Source: Paramagnetospirillum marisnigri (GTDB taxonomy: Bacteria; Pseudomonadota; Alphaproteobacteria; Rhodospirillales; Magnetospirillaceae). From it: 64,000 nucleotides of DNA. Where the stretch lies: positions 124,001 through 188,000 of the forward strand of contig NZ_LWQT01000066.1 in assembly GCF_001650715.1 (NCBI RefSeq), given 5' to 3'. This document shows positions 20,286-28,994 of the stretch, piece by piece (position 1 is the stretch's first letter; every line of letters begins with the position of its first letter). The notes under the pieces were generated by a model that was not told the origin of the DNA, did no database searches, and worked only from the letters and a program-made list of their open reading frames with translations. The position numbers and the translations under genes are program-made.

Positions 20286-22043
20286 ATGTGTGGCATCGCC
20301 GCCATTTTCGCCCATGGGCCGGATGCCCATCTGGTCGATCCCATGGAACTGCTGCGTATCCGCGACGCCATGCGCCAGCGTGGCCCCGATGCCGAGGGCG
20401 CCTGGCTGGGCGATTACGGCCGCATCGTCATGGGGCATCGGCGTCTGTCCATCATCGATCTGTCGCCCTCGGGTGCCCAGCCCATGGCGTCGGAGGACGG
20501 GGGCGCCGTTATCGTCTTCAACGGCGAGATCTATAATTACCGTTTCCTGAGGAAGCGGCTGGAAGCCCAGGGGGTGCGCTTCCGCTCCAGTTCCGATACC
20601 GAGGTCATCCTTGAGATGTACCGCCGCGAAGGTCCGGCCATGCTGGGGTCCTTGCGCGGCATGTTCGCTCTGGCCATCTGGGACGAGCGCAAGAAGGGCC
20701 TGCTGGTGGCCCGCGATGGATTGGGGATCAAGCCGCTCTATCTCGCCGATGACGGCAAGACCCTGCGGCTGGCCTCGCAGGTCAAGGCGCTGCTTGCGGG
20801 GGGCAAGGTCGACACCCGCCCCGACCCGGCCGGGCATGCCGGTTTCTTCCTGTGGGGTCATGTCCCCGAGCCCCATACCCTGTACAGGGGCATCCGCGCC
20901 CTGAAGCCAGGCACCTGGGAATGGTGGGACCAGGACGGCGGGCGCGAGTCCGGCTGTTTCTTCGACCTGGGGGCGGAACTGCGCCATCCCCAGCCGGTGG
21001 CGGGCGTCGACCTCAAGGCGGCGCTGGAGGATTCGGTCGCCCATCACCTGATCGCCGACGTGCCGGTGGGCGTGTTCCTCTCGGCGGGCCTCGATTCCAC
21101 CACCCTGGCCGCCATGGCGTCGCGGGCCGCGCCCGGCCGCCTGCTCAGTGTCACCCTGGGCTTTTCCGAATTCAGCGGCTCGGAAGCCGACGAAGTGCCA
21201 CTGGCCGAACTGGCCGCCCACCATTTCGCCACTGACCATCATACCGTCCGCATTCCCGGCAGCGACTTCGCCGCCCAGCGCGAGCGCATCCTGGCCGATA
21301 TGGATCAGCCCTCCATCGACGGCGTCAATGTCTGGTTCGTCGCCCGTGCCGCCGCCAGCTGCGGGCTGAAGGTGGCGCTGTCGGGCCTGGGTGGCGATGA
21401 ACTGTTTGCCGGATACAACACCTTCCGCGAGATCCCGAAAATGGTGTCGCGGCTGAAGCCGCTGGCGGGGATTCCCGCCCTGGGGCGCGGCCTGCGATTG
21501 GTCAGCGCCGGACTGGTCGGCCGCTTCGCCTCGCCCAAGCTGGCGGGGGTGCTGGAATACGGCACCTCGCTGTCCGACGCCTATCTGCTGCGGCGCGGGT
21601 TGTTCATGCCGTGGGAACTGGACCAAGTGATGGACCCCGACATGGCCGCCGCCGGGCTGGAGGCCCTCAGCCCCCGCCTGCGTCTGGCCGAGGCGGCCGA
21701 GGGCATGGCCGACGATCTGCTGGCCATTTCGGCCCTGGAAATGCAGTTCTATATGCGCAACCAGCTGCTGCGCGACGCCGACTGGGCGGGCATGGCGCAC
21801 TCCCTGGAAATCCGGGTGCCGCTGGTGGACACCGCCCTGCTGCGCGGCGTGCTGGCGCTGCATGCCGGGGATCGGGCGCCCACCAAGCGCGACATGGCGC
21901 TGTGCGCCGCCCCCGCTTTGCCCGAATCCATCCTCAACCGGCCCAAGACCGGCTTTTCGGTGCCGGTGGCGCAATGGTTGGGCGAGACCAGCCTGCGCGG
22001 CTGGGCCCGGCGGGTCTATACGGCGCAGACGGGGGTATCGTGA
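20286..22043 (+). CDS. asnB: Asparagine synthase (glutamine-hydrolysing)
   Basis: Glutamine-dependent amidation of aspartate or of a related acid. The 585-residue protein begins MCGIAAIF, so Cys2 is the glutaminase nucleophile after Met removal. The C-terminal synthetase domain carries the PP-loop SAGLDST and LSGLGGDELFAGY. AsnB-like enzymes are common beside surface-glycan genes, where some amidate sugar acids. It overlaps the deacetylase gene downstream, which supports a glycan role, but ordinary asparagine synthesis is possible. Confidence 0.9.
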   Translation: MCGIAAIFAHGPDAHLVDPMELLRIRDAMRQRGPDAEGAWLGDYGRIVMGHRRLSIIDLSPSGAQPMASEDGGAVIVFNGEIYNYRFLRKRLEAQGVRFRSSSDTEVILEMYRREGPAMLGSLRGMFALAIWDERKKGLLVARDGLGIKPLYLADDGKTLRLASQVKALLAGGKVDTRPDPAGHAGFFLWGHVPEPHTLYRGIRALKPGTWEWWDQDGGRESGCFFDLGAELRHPQPVAGVDLKAALEDSVAHHLIADVPVGVFLSAGLDSTTLAAMASRAAPGRLLSVTLGFSEFSGSEADEVPLAELAAHHFATDHHTVRIPGSDFAAQRERILADMDQPSIDGVNVWFVARAAASCGLKVALSGLGGDELFAGYNTFREIPKMVSRLKPLAGIPALGRGLRLVSAGLVGRFASPKLAGVLEYGTSLSDAYLLRRGLFMPWELDQVMDPDMAAAGLEALSPRLRLAEAAEGMADDLLAISALEMQFYMRNQLLRDADWAGMAHSLEIRVPLVDTALLRGVLALHAGDRAPTKRDMALCAAPALPESILNRPKTGFSVPVAQWLGETSLRGWARRVYTAQTGVS

Positions 22044-22912
22044 GCCTGCGCGATGCCCTGGCGGCTCCGGCCTCGGTGCTGTGGCGGCTGGCGGCGCCGG
22101 TGGTTCCGCGCCCCGCTGGCGCCTTCCATGTCCTGATGTTCCACGACATCCCGTCCGGCCAGCGGGAGTCCTTCCGGGTTCTGGTCGAGGGTCTGGCGCG
22201 GGCCGGGCGGCTGATTTCCCCGGCCGAGGCCGAAGGCCGGTTGGCCGGGGGCGGGCCGAACCGGGGCCTTGCGCCGGTGCTGCTGAGCTTCGACGACGGC
22301 TTCGCCTCCAATCTGGCGGTGGCGGAAACGGTGCTGGCGCCGTTGGGGGCCAAGGCGCTGTTCTTCGTCTGCCCCGGACTGATCGAGCTTTCCGGCGAGG
22401 CCCAGGCCGAGGCGGTATCGCGCAATGTGCTGCGCGGCCAGCGTGCCGCCCCCGAGCCGCTGATGGACTGGGCGGGAATCGAGCGGTTGCGGGCGCTGGG
22501 TCACACCATCGGCAATCACACCCGTGATCATCTCCGCCTCGCCGGGCTGCCCGCCGACCAGCGGGCGGAACAGATCGAGGGCGCCGCCGGCATGCTGGCG
22601 GCGCGGCTGGGCGCGGTGCCCGACTGGTTCGCTTACACTTTCGGCGACATCGCCAGCATCGACGCCGCCGCCCTGGCCGAGATCGGCCGTCACCACCGCT
22701 ATTGCCGCTCGGGCGTGCGCGGCGCCAATGGACGGGGAACGCCGCCGCTGGCCTTGCGCGGCGATCATGTGGATTTGGCGGCCAGCCGGGACTGGCAGGC
22801 CCTGGCCTGCGACGGCGCCCTGGCGCTGCTTTATGGCAAGCAGCGGCGGATGCTGGACGGATTGGCCCCCACCCCAACCCTCCCCCGGCAGAGCCGGGGG
22901 AGGGAGACGTAA
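22040..22912 (+). CDS. Polysaccharide deacetylase (NodB/CE4 family)
   Basis: Predicted metal-dependent removal of N- or O-acetyl groups from a polysaccharide. GTG at 22040 overlaps the asnB stop as GTGA and gives 290 residues. Motifs are HVLMFHDI, LLSFDDGFASN (catalytic and metal-binding Asp pair) and GNHTRDH (HxxxH metal ligands). There is no signal peptide, so it may act in the cytoplasm. The last ~15 residues (APTPTLPRQSRGRET) are encoded by a palindromic repeat, so the natural C-terminus has probably been extended. Confidence 0.87.
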   Translation: MSLRDALAAPASVLWRLAAPVVPRPAGAFHVLMFHDIPSGQRESFRVLVEGLARAGRLISPAEAEGRLAGGGPNRGLAPVLLSFDDGFASNLAVAETVLAPLGAKALFFVCPGLIELSGEAQAEAVSRNVLRGQRAAPEPLMDWAGIERLRALGHTIGNHTRDHLRLAGLPADQRAEQIEGAAGMLAARLGAVPDWFAYTFGDIASIDAAALAEIGRHHRYCRSGVRGANGRGTPPLALRGDHVDLAASRDWQALACDGALALLYGKQRRMLDGLAPTPTLPRQSRGRET

Positions 22913-22955
22913 GGAGTTCCCCCGGCTATGCCGGGGGGAGGTCGGGAGGGGGGCA
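22866..22955. repeat. Composite palindromic repeat overlapping the deacetylase 3' end
   Basis: CCCCCACCCCAACCCTCCCC then GGCAGAGCCGGGGGAGGG, followed by CCCCCGGCTATGCCGGGGGG and GGTCGGGAGGGGGG. It is the inverse of the 9736-9822 unit with small loop changes. The first half is translated as part of the deacetylase. Confidence 0.85.
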
Positions 22956-22969
22956 AATGGAGAGCATCC

Positions 22970-23545
22970 CTACCTGATCTGCCGCATCAGCTCTTCCGCC
23001 CGCTGCACGCCATCGGCGCTGACCGGCGCCCCCGCCTCGGCCAGCACCTCGGCGGTCCAGGCGTTGCAGGTATGGCCCAGGGTGAAGCGGCCCTTGGCGG
23101 GGAAGAACAGGCTGAAGTCGTAAAGTCCCGCGCGGGAGACCGCCAGACCGCCGCCCTTGCGGTCCATGGTGGCGTCGAGGCGGCTGATCAGGCGGACGAA
23201 CTGAGTGGCCGTCAGTGACAGTGGCGCCAACTCCATGGACGGGAACCGGTCCGCCGCCGGGATATCCAGCCCCGCCACATGCAGCACCGCCGCGCTGCCC
23301 GAAATGGCGCGAAGCGTATCCAACACTCCGGGATCGCGCACCGGATAGTACTCGGCGCTGCCCCAGCCGATCTCGAACCACTTGACCTCCGGCCCGAAAG
23401 CCTCCAGTTCCGGAAGCATCCCCGATGGAATATCGGCCCGGGCGATCACCAGCCCGGTATGCCAGCCATTGCTGGAAACCTGGAGATCGACGGCGAGGGC
23501 CGGGCTCCATAGCAGCGCAAGCAGCGGGACCAGCCAGCGCCGCAT
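22970..23545 (-). CDS. DUF2459/TIGR02117 family exported protein
   Basis: A 191-residue protein of a family without a settled function. It has a signal peptide (MRRWLVPLLALLWSPALA) and conserved motifs SNGWHTGLVIAR, FEIGWGSAEYYPV and LGHTCNAWTAEVL. The conserved His and the Cys/Asn/Trp cluster suggest a papain-like or NlpC-like fold. ATG 23545 is chosen because it gives the signal peptide; the longer frame runs through yggS. It lies five bases after the yggS stop, likely in the same operon. Confidence 0.8.
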   Translation of the reverse strand: MRRWLVPLLALLWSPALAVDLQVSSNGWHTGLVIARADIPSGMLPELEAFGPEVKWFEIGWGSAEYYPVRDPGVLDTLRAISGSAAVLHVAGLDIPAADRFPSMELAPLSLTATQFVRLISRLDATMDRKGGGLAVSRAGLYDFSLFFPAKGRFTLGHTCNAWTAEVLAEAGAPVSADGVQRAEELMRQIR

Positions 23546-23550
23546 GTGAC

Positions 23551-24213
23551 TCAACCGTAATCGCGGGCGCCGAAGATGGCCGAGCCCACCCGCACATGGG
23601 TGGCGCCCGCTTGCACCGCGACCGGATAGTCGCCGCTCATGCCCATGCTGAGCACGGCAAGGCCATTGCGGGCGGCCAGTTCGGCCAACATCCGGAAATG
23701 GGGGGAGGGATCGGCCTCGGCCGGGGGAATGCACATCAGCCCGGCGATGGTCAGGCCGTATTGGCGGCAGACCTGGATCAGGCCGTCCACATGGTCGGGA
23801 TCGGCCCCGGCCTTCTGGGCCTCGCGGCCGGTGTTGACCTGGATCAGCAGTCTGGGCCGGCGGCCGACCCTGACCATCTCGTCGGCCAGGGCGCGGACCA
23901 GCTTGGGGCGGTCGAGGCTTTCGATCACGTCGAACAGCGCCACCGCGTCCCTGACCTTGTTGGTCTGCAACGGCCCGATCAGGTGCAGTTCCAGATCGGG
24001 ATGGGCTTCCTTCAACTCCGGAAACTTGGCCTTGGCCTCCTGCACCCGGTTCTCGCCGAACACCCTCTGCCCGGCCCGGATGGCCTCGGCCACCGCTTCC
24101 GCCGGATGGGTCTTGCTCACCGCCACCAGGGTCACCGAGTCCGGGTCGCGCCCGGCGGCGCGGGCGGCGTCGGCGATGCGGGCCTTCACGGTTGCGAGGG
24201 CCTGCCCGATCAT
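23551..24213 (-). CDS. yggS: Pyridoxal phosphate homeostasis protein (YggS/PROSC family)
   Basis: Carries PLP and helps keep vitamin B6 and amino-acid pools in balance. The 220-residue TIM-barrel protein has the PLP lysine Lys34 in LVAVSKTHP, plus FGENRVQE, LHLIGPLQTNK and the C-terminal MSGDYPVAVQAGATHVRVGS. Its ATG overlaps the stop of the 4,6-dehydratase gene (ATGA), so it is translationally coupled to a glycan gene. Confidence 0.95.
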   Translation of the reverse strand: MIGQALATVKARIADAARAAGRDPDSVTLVAVSKTHPAEAVAEAIRAGQRVFGENRVQEAKAKFPELKEAHPDLELHLIGPLQTNKVRDAVALFDVIESLDRPKLVRALADEMVRVGRRPRLLIQVNTGREAQKAGADPDHVDGLIQVCRQYGLTIAGLMCIPPAEADPSPHFRMLAELAARNGLAVLSMGMSGDYPVAVQAGATHVRVGSAIFGARDYG

Positions 24214-26102
24214 GACGGCTGGTACTCCGGCACCAGCCGCTTGAGGATGGCCAGCGCCGCCTCGGGGCGATGGGCGCGGCAGGCCTGGGACAGGTCGTCC
24301 AGGGCCAGGCCCAGTTCCTCGGCATCCACCGCGCGGGGCGTCGCCACCAGGATGCCCGGTTGCTCGGTGGCGACCGGGGGCTCGGCGCCGTGGAAGATTT
24401 CCTCGAACAGCTTCTCGCCGGGGCGCAGGCCGGTGAAGCTGATCTTGACGTCGACGTCGGGGCGCAGGCCCGCCAGCCGGATCATCTGGCGGGCGAGATG
24501 GACGATCTTCACCGGCTCGCCCATGTCGAGCACGAAGATCTTGCCCCGGAAATCGGGATGCAGCGCGCCGAAGGACGAGGCCTGCAGCACCAGTTCCACC
24601 GCCTCTCTCACCGTCATGAAATAGCGGGTCATGTCGGGATGGGTGACGGTGATGGGGCCGCCTGCCTCCAACTGCTTCTGGAACAGCGGCACCACCGAGC
24701 CGGTGGAGCCCAGCACATTGCCGAAGCGCACGGTGACGAAGCGGGTGCCGCCGGTCTGGGCCAGGTCCTGGGCCTGGGCATACATCTCGGCCACCCGCTT
24801 GGAAGCGCCCATGACATTGGTGGGATTGACCGCCTTGTCGGTGGAAATCTGCACCATCAGGCCGACCTTGGCCTCAAGGCAGGCATCCACCACGATGCGG
24901 GTGCCCACCGCGTTGGTCAGCATGCCCTCGTCCGGATTGTATTCCACCATGGGCACATGCTTCAGCGCGGCGGCGTGGAACACCAGTTCCGGCTGGTGCT
25001 GGGCCATGACCGAGCGCATCCGCTGGGCGTCGCGCACATCGCCCAGCACGGGAACCACCTCGCGGGCGCCGCCCCGGCCCGACAGTTCCTGGTCGATGGC
25101 GTAGAGATTGAACTCGCAGGCCTCGAACAGCACCAGCCGCGCGGGCTCCAACTCGGCGATCTGGCGGACCAGTTCCGAGCCGATGGAGCCACCCGCGCCA
25201 GTCACCATCACCCGGCGGCCCTTGATCAGGCTTTGCACGCCCGCCCGGTCCAGCGCCAGTTGCGGACGGCCCAGCAGATCCTCCACCGCGATGGGGCGAA
25301 GGGTAAGCTTGTCCTCGACCCCGTCCTGCAGGTCGGTCAGGCGGGGAATGCGCGCCAGGGTCAGGCCGAGGCGGTCGGCGGCGTCCAGCAGGTCGCGCAC
25401 CACGGCGCCGTCCAGGCGGTGGTCGGTGATGATCAGGCGTAGCGGCGCCTGGCCGCGACGCTTGAGTTCCGCCAGCACCTCGTCCAACTGGTCGATGCTG
25501 CCCAGCACGTCGATGCCGTGGATATTGCGCCCCACCCGGCCGCCGCGCTCGCCCAGGATGCCCACCGCCCGGTATTCCGCCTGGTCGGATCGGGTGGCGC
25601 GGATGAACAGTTCGGCTTCGTCGCCCGCGCCCACCAGCAGGGCGGGAACCGCGCCGCTGCGGGCGGCGCGGGCGGCCTGGACCTTGTCCTTGAAGGTGCG
25701 ATAGAGGAAGCGCGGCCCGCCCAGCAGGGTCAGCAGCACGAACCAGTTGATGACCAGCACCGAGCGCGGCAGGCTCTGCAGCCGGGTCATCAGGAACAGC
25801 ACCGCCATGAAGATCAGCACCGCCAGGGTGGCGGCGCGGATCAGGGCCATCATGTCGCTGACCGAGGCATAGCGCCAGACGCCGCGATAGAGGTTCTGCG
25901 ACAGGAACACCGGAATGGCCACGGCGGTGAACAGCCCGGCGCCCAGGGCGAGGTCGCCATTGCTCCAATAGCGGTCCATGCCATCGCCCAGGCGGAGATA
26001 CAGCGCCAGCACGAAGGACAGCGCCGCCATGACCACGTCATGGGCGAAGGCCACATGGGCGCGCGACAGAATTTCCTTCATTCCCCACCACGGCTGGTCC
26101 AA
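24210..26102 (-). CDS. Membrane-bound nucleotide-sugar 4,6-dehydratase (PglF/WbpM/CapD family)
   Basis: Predicted to turn UDP-GlcNAc into UDP-4-keto-6-deoxy sugar at the inner membrane. The 630-residue protein has four N-terminal helices (about 20-128), a CoA-binding-like Rossmann part (about 150-270) and an extended SDR domain with TGAGGSIG at 301-308. The catalytic Thr421-Asp422-Lys423 is present, followed by NPTNVMGASKR, where Met431 stands at the usual SDR tyrosine, as in WbpM/PglF. TTG 26102 with GGGAG six bases upstream is the start. It is the first gene of the glycan locus on this strand. Confidence 0.92.
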   Translation of the reverse strand: MDQPWWGMKEILSRAHVAFAHDVVMAALSFVLALYLRLGDGMDRYWSNGDLALGAGLFTAVAIPVFLSQNLYRGVWRYASVSDMMALIRAATLAVLIFMAVLFLMTRLQSLPRSVLVINWFVLLTLLGGPRFLYRTFKDKVQAARAARSGAVPALLVGAGDEAELFIRATRSDQAEYRAVGILGERGGRVGRNIHGIDVLGSIDQLDEVLAELKRRGQAPLRLIITDHRLDGAVVRDLLDAADRLGLTLARIPRLTDLQDGVEDKLTLRPIAVEDLLGRPQLALDRAGVQSLIKGRRVMVTGAGGSIGSELVRQIAELEPARLVLFEACEFNLYAIDQELSGRGGAREVVPVLGDVRDAQRMRSVMAQHQPELVFHAAALKHVPMVEYNPDEGMLTNAVGTRIVVDACLEAKVGLMVQISTDKAVNPTNVMGASKRVAEMYAQAQDLAQTGGTRFVTVRFGNVLGSTGSVVPLFQKQLEAGGPITVTHPDMTRYFMTVREAVELVLQASSFGALHPDFRGKIFVLDMGEPVKIVHLARQMIRLAGLRPDVDVKISFTGLRPGEKLFEEIFHGAEPPVATEQPGILVATPRAVDAEELGLALDDLSQACRAHRPEAALAILKRLVPEYQPS

Positions 26103-26217
26103 CTCGGCTCCCTGTTTAGCCCCGTTTTACGCCGCTGTCACGAACGGCCGTCCTTGTTTCGGCGTGCAAACCGCGATAGAACCAGCCCAGTTTCCCAAGG
26201 ATAGGGGATTGTGTCCC

Positions 26218-26676
26218 ATGTGCTCCGACCACGACCATCACCAACTGCACCCCAAGATCCGCCCGCTGACCGAGGTGGAAAGGGCCACCTGGCCCAAGAC
26301 GGTGGTGGTGCCCTTGGAGAAGCCCCATGTGGACGAGCGCGGCGTCATTCAGCCGCTGGTGGACATGCCCATGGAAAGCTGCGTCATGATCACCTCCAAG
26401 AAGGGGGCGGTCCGCGCCAACCATTACCATCGCAGCGACTGGCATTTCTGCTATGTGGTCGACGGCGAGATCGAATATTACGAGCGCCCCCACGGCAGCG
26501 ACGAGGCTCCCAAGAAATTCGTCATCAAGAAGGGCGAGCTGTTCTTCACCGGCCCCATGGTCGACCACGCCATGGTGTTTCCGGTGGACTCCACCTTCCT
26601 GACCTGGGGCCGCAACTCCCGTTCCCAGGACGTCTACGAGGCCGATGTGGTCCGTATTCCGGCCATTAATCCCTAA
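26218..26676 (+). CDS. Cupin-domain protein
   Basis: A cytosolic single-cupin protein of 152 residues. The cupin motif NHYHRSDWHFCYVVDGEIEYYE gives His ligands, and the second motif includes GPMVDHAMVFP. Such proteins beside sugar C-methyltransferases may be sugar isomerases or enzyme partners. A TTG nine bases upstream in frame is an alternative start (AAGGA seven bases before it). The next gene starts 12 bases after it. Confidence 0.72.
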   Translation: MCSDHDHHQLHPKIRPLTEVERATWPKTVVVPLEKPHVDERGVIQPLVDMPMESCVMITSKKGAVRANHYHRSDWHFCYVVDGEIEYYERPHGSDEAPKKFVIKKGELFFTGPMVDHAMVFPVDSTFLTWGRNSRSQDVYEADVVRIPAINP

Positions 26677-26688
26677 TCGGCGGCGGAT

Positions 26689-27933
26689 ATGAGCGCCAAT
26701 CATCATCGCCGCGACACCTGCCGCCTGTGCGGGTCCACGGCGCTGTCGCCAGTGGTCGCGCTGGTGCCGACGCCGCCCGCCAACGCCTTCGTCCCGGCCG
26801 CAGAGCTGGCGGTGGAGCAGGAGCGCTTTCCGCTCGACGTGTTCTTCTGCGAGGACTGCGCCCATGTCCAACTGCTGGACGTGGTCGACCCAAAGGTGCT
26901 GTTCGAGCATTACGTCTATGTCTCGGGCACCTCGCCGGTCTTCGTGAAGCATTTCGAGCGCTATGCCGATTTCGTGATGGAGCGCTTCAAGCCGGTCCCC
27001 GGCGGGCTGGTGATCGATATCGGCTCCAATGACGGCACCTTGCTGTCCTTCTTCCAGAAGGCGGGCATGGCGGTGCTCGGCATCGATCCCGCCCAGGAGA
27101 TCGCCGCCACCGCCACCGCCAAGGGCATTCCGACCCATTGCGGCTTCTTTGGTCCCGATCTGGCGGGCGAGATCGCCGCCACCCGGGGCAAGGCCGAGGT
27201 GATCACCGCCAACAACGTCTTCGCCCATATCGACAATCTGTCGGGCGTGGTGGATGGGGTGCGTGGCCTGCTGGCCCCGGGCGGTGTCTTCGTATTCGAG
27301 GTGTCCTATCTGGTGGACGTGGTCCGGGATACCCTGTTCGACACCATCTACCACGAGCATCTGGACTACCATTCAGTCAAGCCGCTGGTGCGGTTCTTCG
27401 CCGCCAAGGGCATGGAACTGGTGGAAGCCATCCGGGTCGACTCCCATGGCGGCTCCTTGCGCGGCATCGCCCAGCTGAAGGGCGGCCCCCACACGGTGGG
27501 CGAGTCGGTAGCCATCGCCGTGGCCGAGGAGGAACGCCTGGGCCTGGACAAGGCCGAGACGCTGCGCGCCTTCTCCCGCGATATCGACGCGCTGGGCGGC
27601 CAGTTGAACGGGCTGCTGCGCGATTTGAAGGCCCAGGGCAAGCGCATCGCCGGTTTCGGCGCGCCGGCCAAGGCCACCACCTTGATGTATCATTTCGGCA
27701 TCGGCCCGGATCTGGTGGATTTCATCATCGACGACAGCCCGCTGAAGCAGGGGCTGTTCACTCCGGGCATGCATATCCCAGTGCTGTCGTCTGCCGCCAT
27801 CGCCGAGAAGAAGCCTGATTATCTGGTGATCCTGGCCTGGAATTTCGCTAGGCCCATCATCGACAAGAACGCCGCCTTCGCCCAGGCGGGCGGCAAATTC
27901 ATCATTCCCATTCCCAAGGTCGAGGTCGTGTGA
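26689..27933 (+). CDS. Sugar C-methyltransferase (zinc-binding, TylC3/NovU type)
   Basis: SAM-dependent methyltransferase of 414 residues. The N-terminal zinc domain has CRLCG (residues 11-15) and CEDCAH (about 54-59). The catalytic Rossmann domain has VIDIGSNDGTLLSFF and FVFEVSYLVDV; the C-terminal domain contains GFGAPAKATTL and IIDDSPLKQG. This three-part layout is that of enzymes that C-methylate keto-deoxy sugars. The next gene starts within its stop codon (TGATG). Confidence 0.88.
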   Translation: MSANHHRRDTCRLCGSTALSPVVALVPTPPANAFVPAAELAVEQERFPLDVFFCEDCAHVQLLDVVDPKVLFEHYVYVSGTSPVFVKHFERYADFVMERFKPVPGGLVIDIGSNDGTLLSFFQKAGMAVLGIDPAQEIAATATAKGIPTHCGFFGPDLAGEIAATRGKAEVITANNVFAHIDNLSGVVDGVRGLLAPGGVFVFEVSYLVDVVRDTLFDTIYHEHLDYHSVKPLVRFFAAKGMELVEAIRVDSHGGSLRGIAQLKGGPHTVGESVAIAVAEEERLGLDKAETLRAFSRDIDALGGQLNGLLRDLKAQGKRIAGFGAPAKATTLMYHFGIGPDLVDFIIDDSPLKQGLFTPGMHIPVLSSAAIAEKKPDYLVILAWNFARPIIDKNAAFAQAGGKFIIPIPKVEVV

Positions 27934-28994
27934 TGGCCGAGTTTCTGCTGCAATCCGATATCGCCGAGATCTGCGAGCGCCTGGGCGACACCGCCCACGA
28001 CTTCGCGGGCAAGACCGTGCTGCTGACCGGCGGCCGCGGCTTCCTCGGCCGTTATTTCATGGAAATCTTCGCCCATCTCAATGCCAAGGTGCTGAAGAAG
28101 CCGGTGACCCTGGTGGCGGCGGACAATTTGATCACCGCGGGCAAGGAAGGCTCGGTCGTGGCGGATTATCCCCACACCACCTTCCTCCAGCACGACGTGA
28201 TCCAGCCGCTGAAGTGGAAGGGCAAGCTGGACTATGTGATCCACGCGGCGGGCATCGCCAGCCCCTTCTACTATCGCGCCCATCCCCTGGCGACCCTGGA
28301 AGTGGCCATCACCGGCACAAGGCGGATGCTGGAACTGGCCAACGACCACCAGGCGCGCTTCACCTTCTTCTCGTCCTCGGAAATCTACGGCGATCCCGAC
28401 CCCAAGCATGTGCCCACCCCGGAAAGCTATCGCGGCCATGTGTCGTGCCAGGGGCCGCGCGCCTGCTATGACGAGTCCAAGCGGGTCGGCGAGACGCTGT
28501 GCTACATCTTCCACGGCGAGCACGGCACCGCCACCAACACCATCCGCCCGTTCAATGTGTTCGGCCCCGGCATGCAGGAAACCGATTACCGGGTGCTGCC
28601 CAATTTCGCCAACCGGATCAAGGCGGGATTGCCGCTCAACGTCTACGGCTCGGGCAACCAGACCCGCACCTTCTGCTACATCACCGACGCCATGGTGGGC
28701 TTCCTGCTGGTGATCCTGCGCGGCGTGGCGGGCGAGGCCTATAATATCGGCAATCCCAAGCCGGAAATCTCCATGGTGGATCTGGTGCAGCGCATCCAGA
28801 AGGTGTCGGGCAATCCGGTGACCTACAACATCATCGAATATCCGGATTCCTATCCCGCCGACGAACCCAACCGCCGCTGCCCCGATATCAAGAAGGCGCG
28901 GTTGCAGTTGAAGTTCGATCCCAGTGTCGATCTGGACGAGGGTCTGCGCCGCTTCCTGACCTGGGCCGATGGCGTCTATACCGGCGCGCAGTGA
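27933..28994 (+). CDS. NAD-dependent sugar epimerase/dehydratase (UDP-glucuronate decarboxylase-like)
   Basis: Extended SDR of 353 residues. The NAD-binding motif is LLTGGRGFLGRYF (about 30-42), and the catalytic Tyr/Lys are in CYDESKRVGE, the form usual in UXS-type enzymes. RPFNVFGPGM and RTFCYITD are also typical. The true substrate is uncertain; by position it may act on the branched or deoxy sugar made by its neighbours. ATG 27933 overlaps the preceding stop, and the C-terminus overlaps the next gene by 26 bases. Confidence 0.85.
   Translation: MAEFLLQSDIAEICERLGDTAHDFAGKTVLLTGGRGFLGRYFMEIFAHLNAKVLKKPVTLVAADNLITAGKEGSVVADYPHTTFLQHDVIQPLKWKGKLDYVIHAAGIASPFYYRAHPLATLEVAITGTRRMLELANDHQARFTFFSSSEIYGDPDPKHVPTPESYRGHVSCQGPRACYDESKRVGETLCYIFHGEHGTATNTIRPFNVFGPGMQETDYRVLPNFANRIKAGLPLNVYGSGNQTRTFCYITDAMVGFLLVILRGVAGEAYNIGNPKPEISMVDLVQRIQKVSGNPVTYNIIEYPDSYPADEPNRRCPDIKKARLQLKFDPSVDLDEGLRRFLTWADGVYTGAQ

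Noticed and set aside
20259..22877. An 872-codon open frame on the minus strand, antisense to asnB and the deacetylase
   Set aside because: Its product is rich in Arg, Pro, Gly and Gln with no domain; the opposite strand codes for two well-conserved enzymes. Long antisense frames are usual at this GC content.
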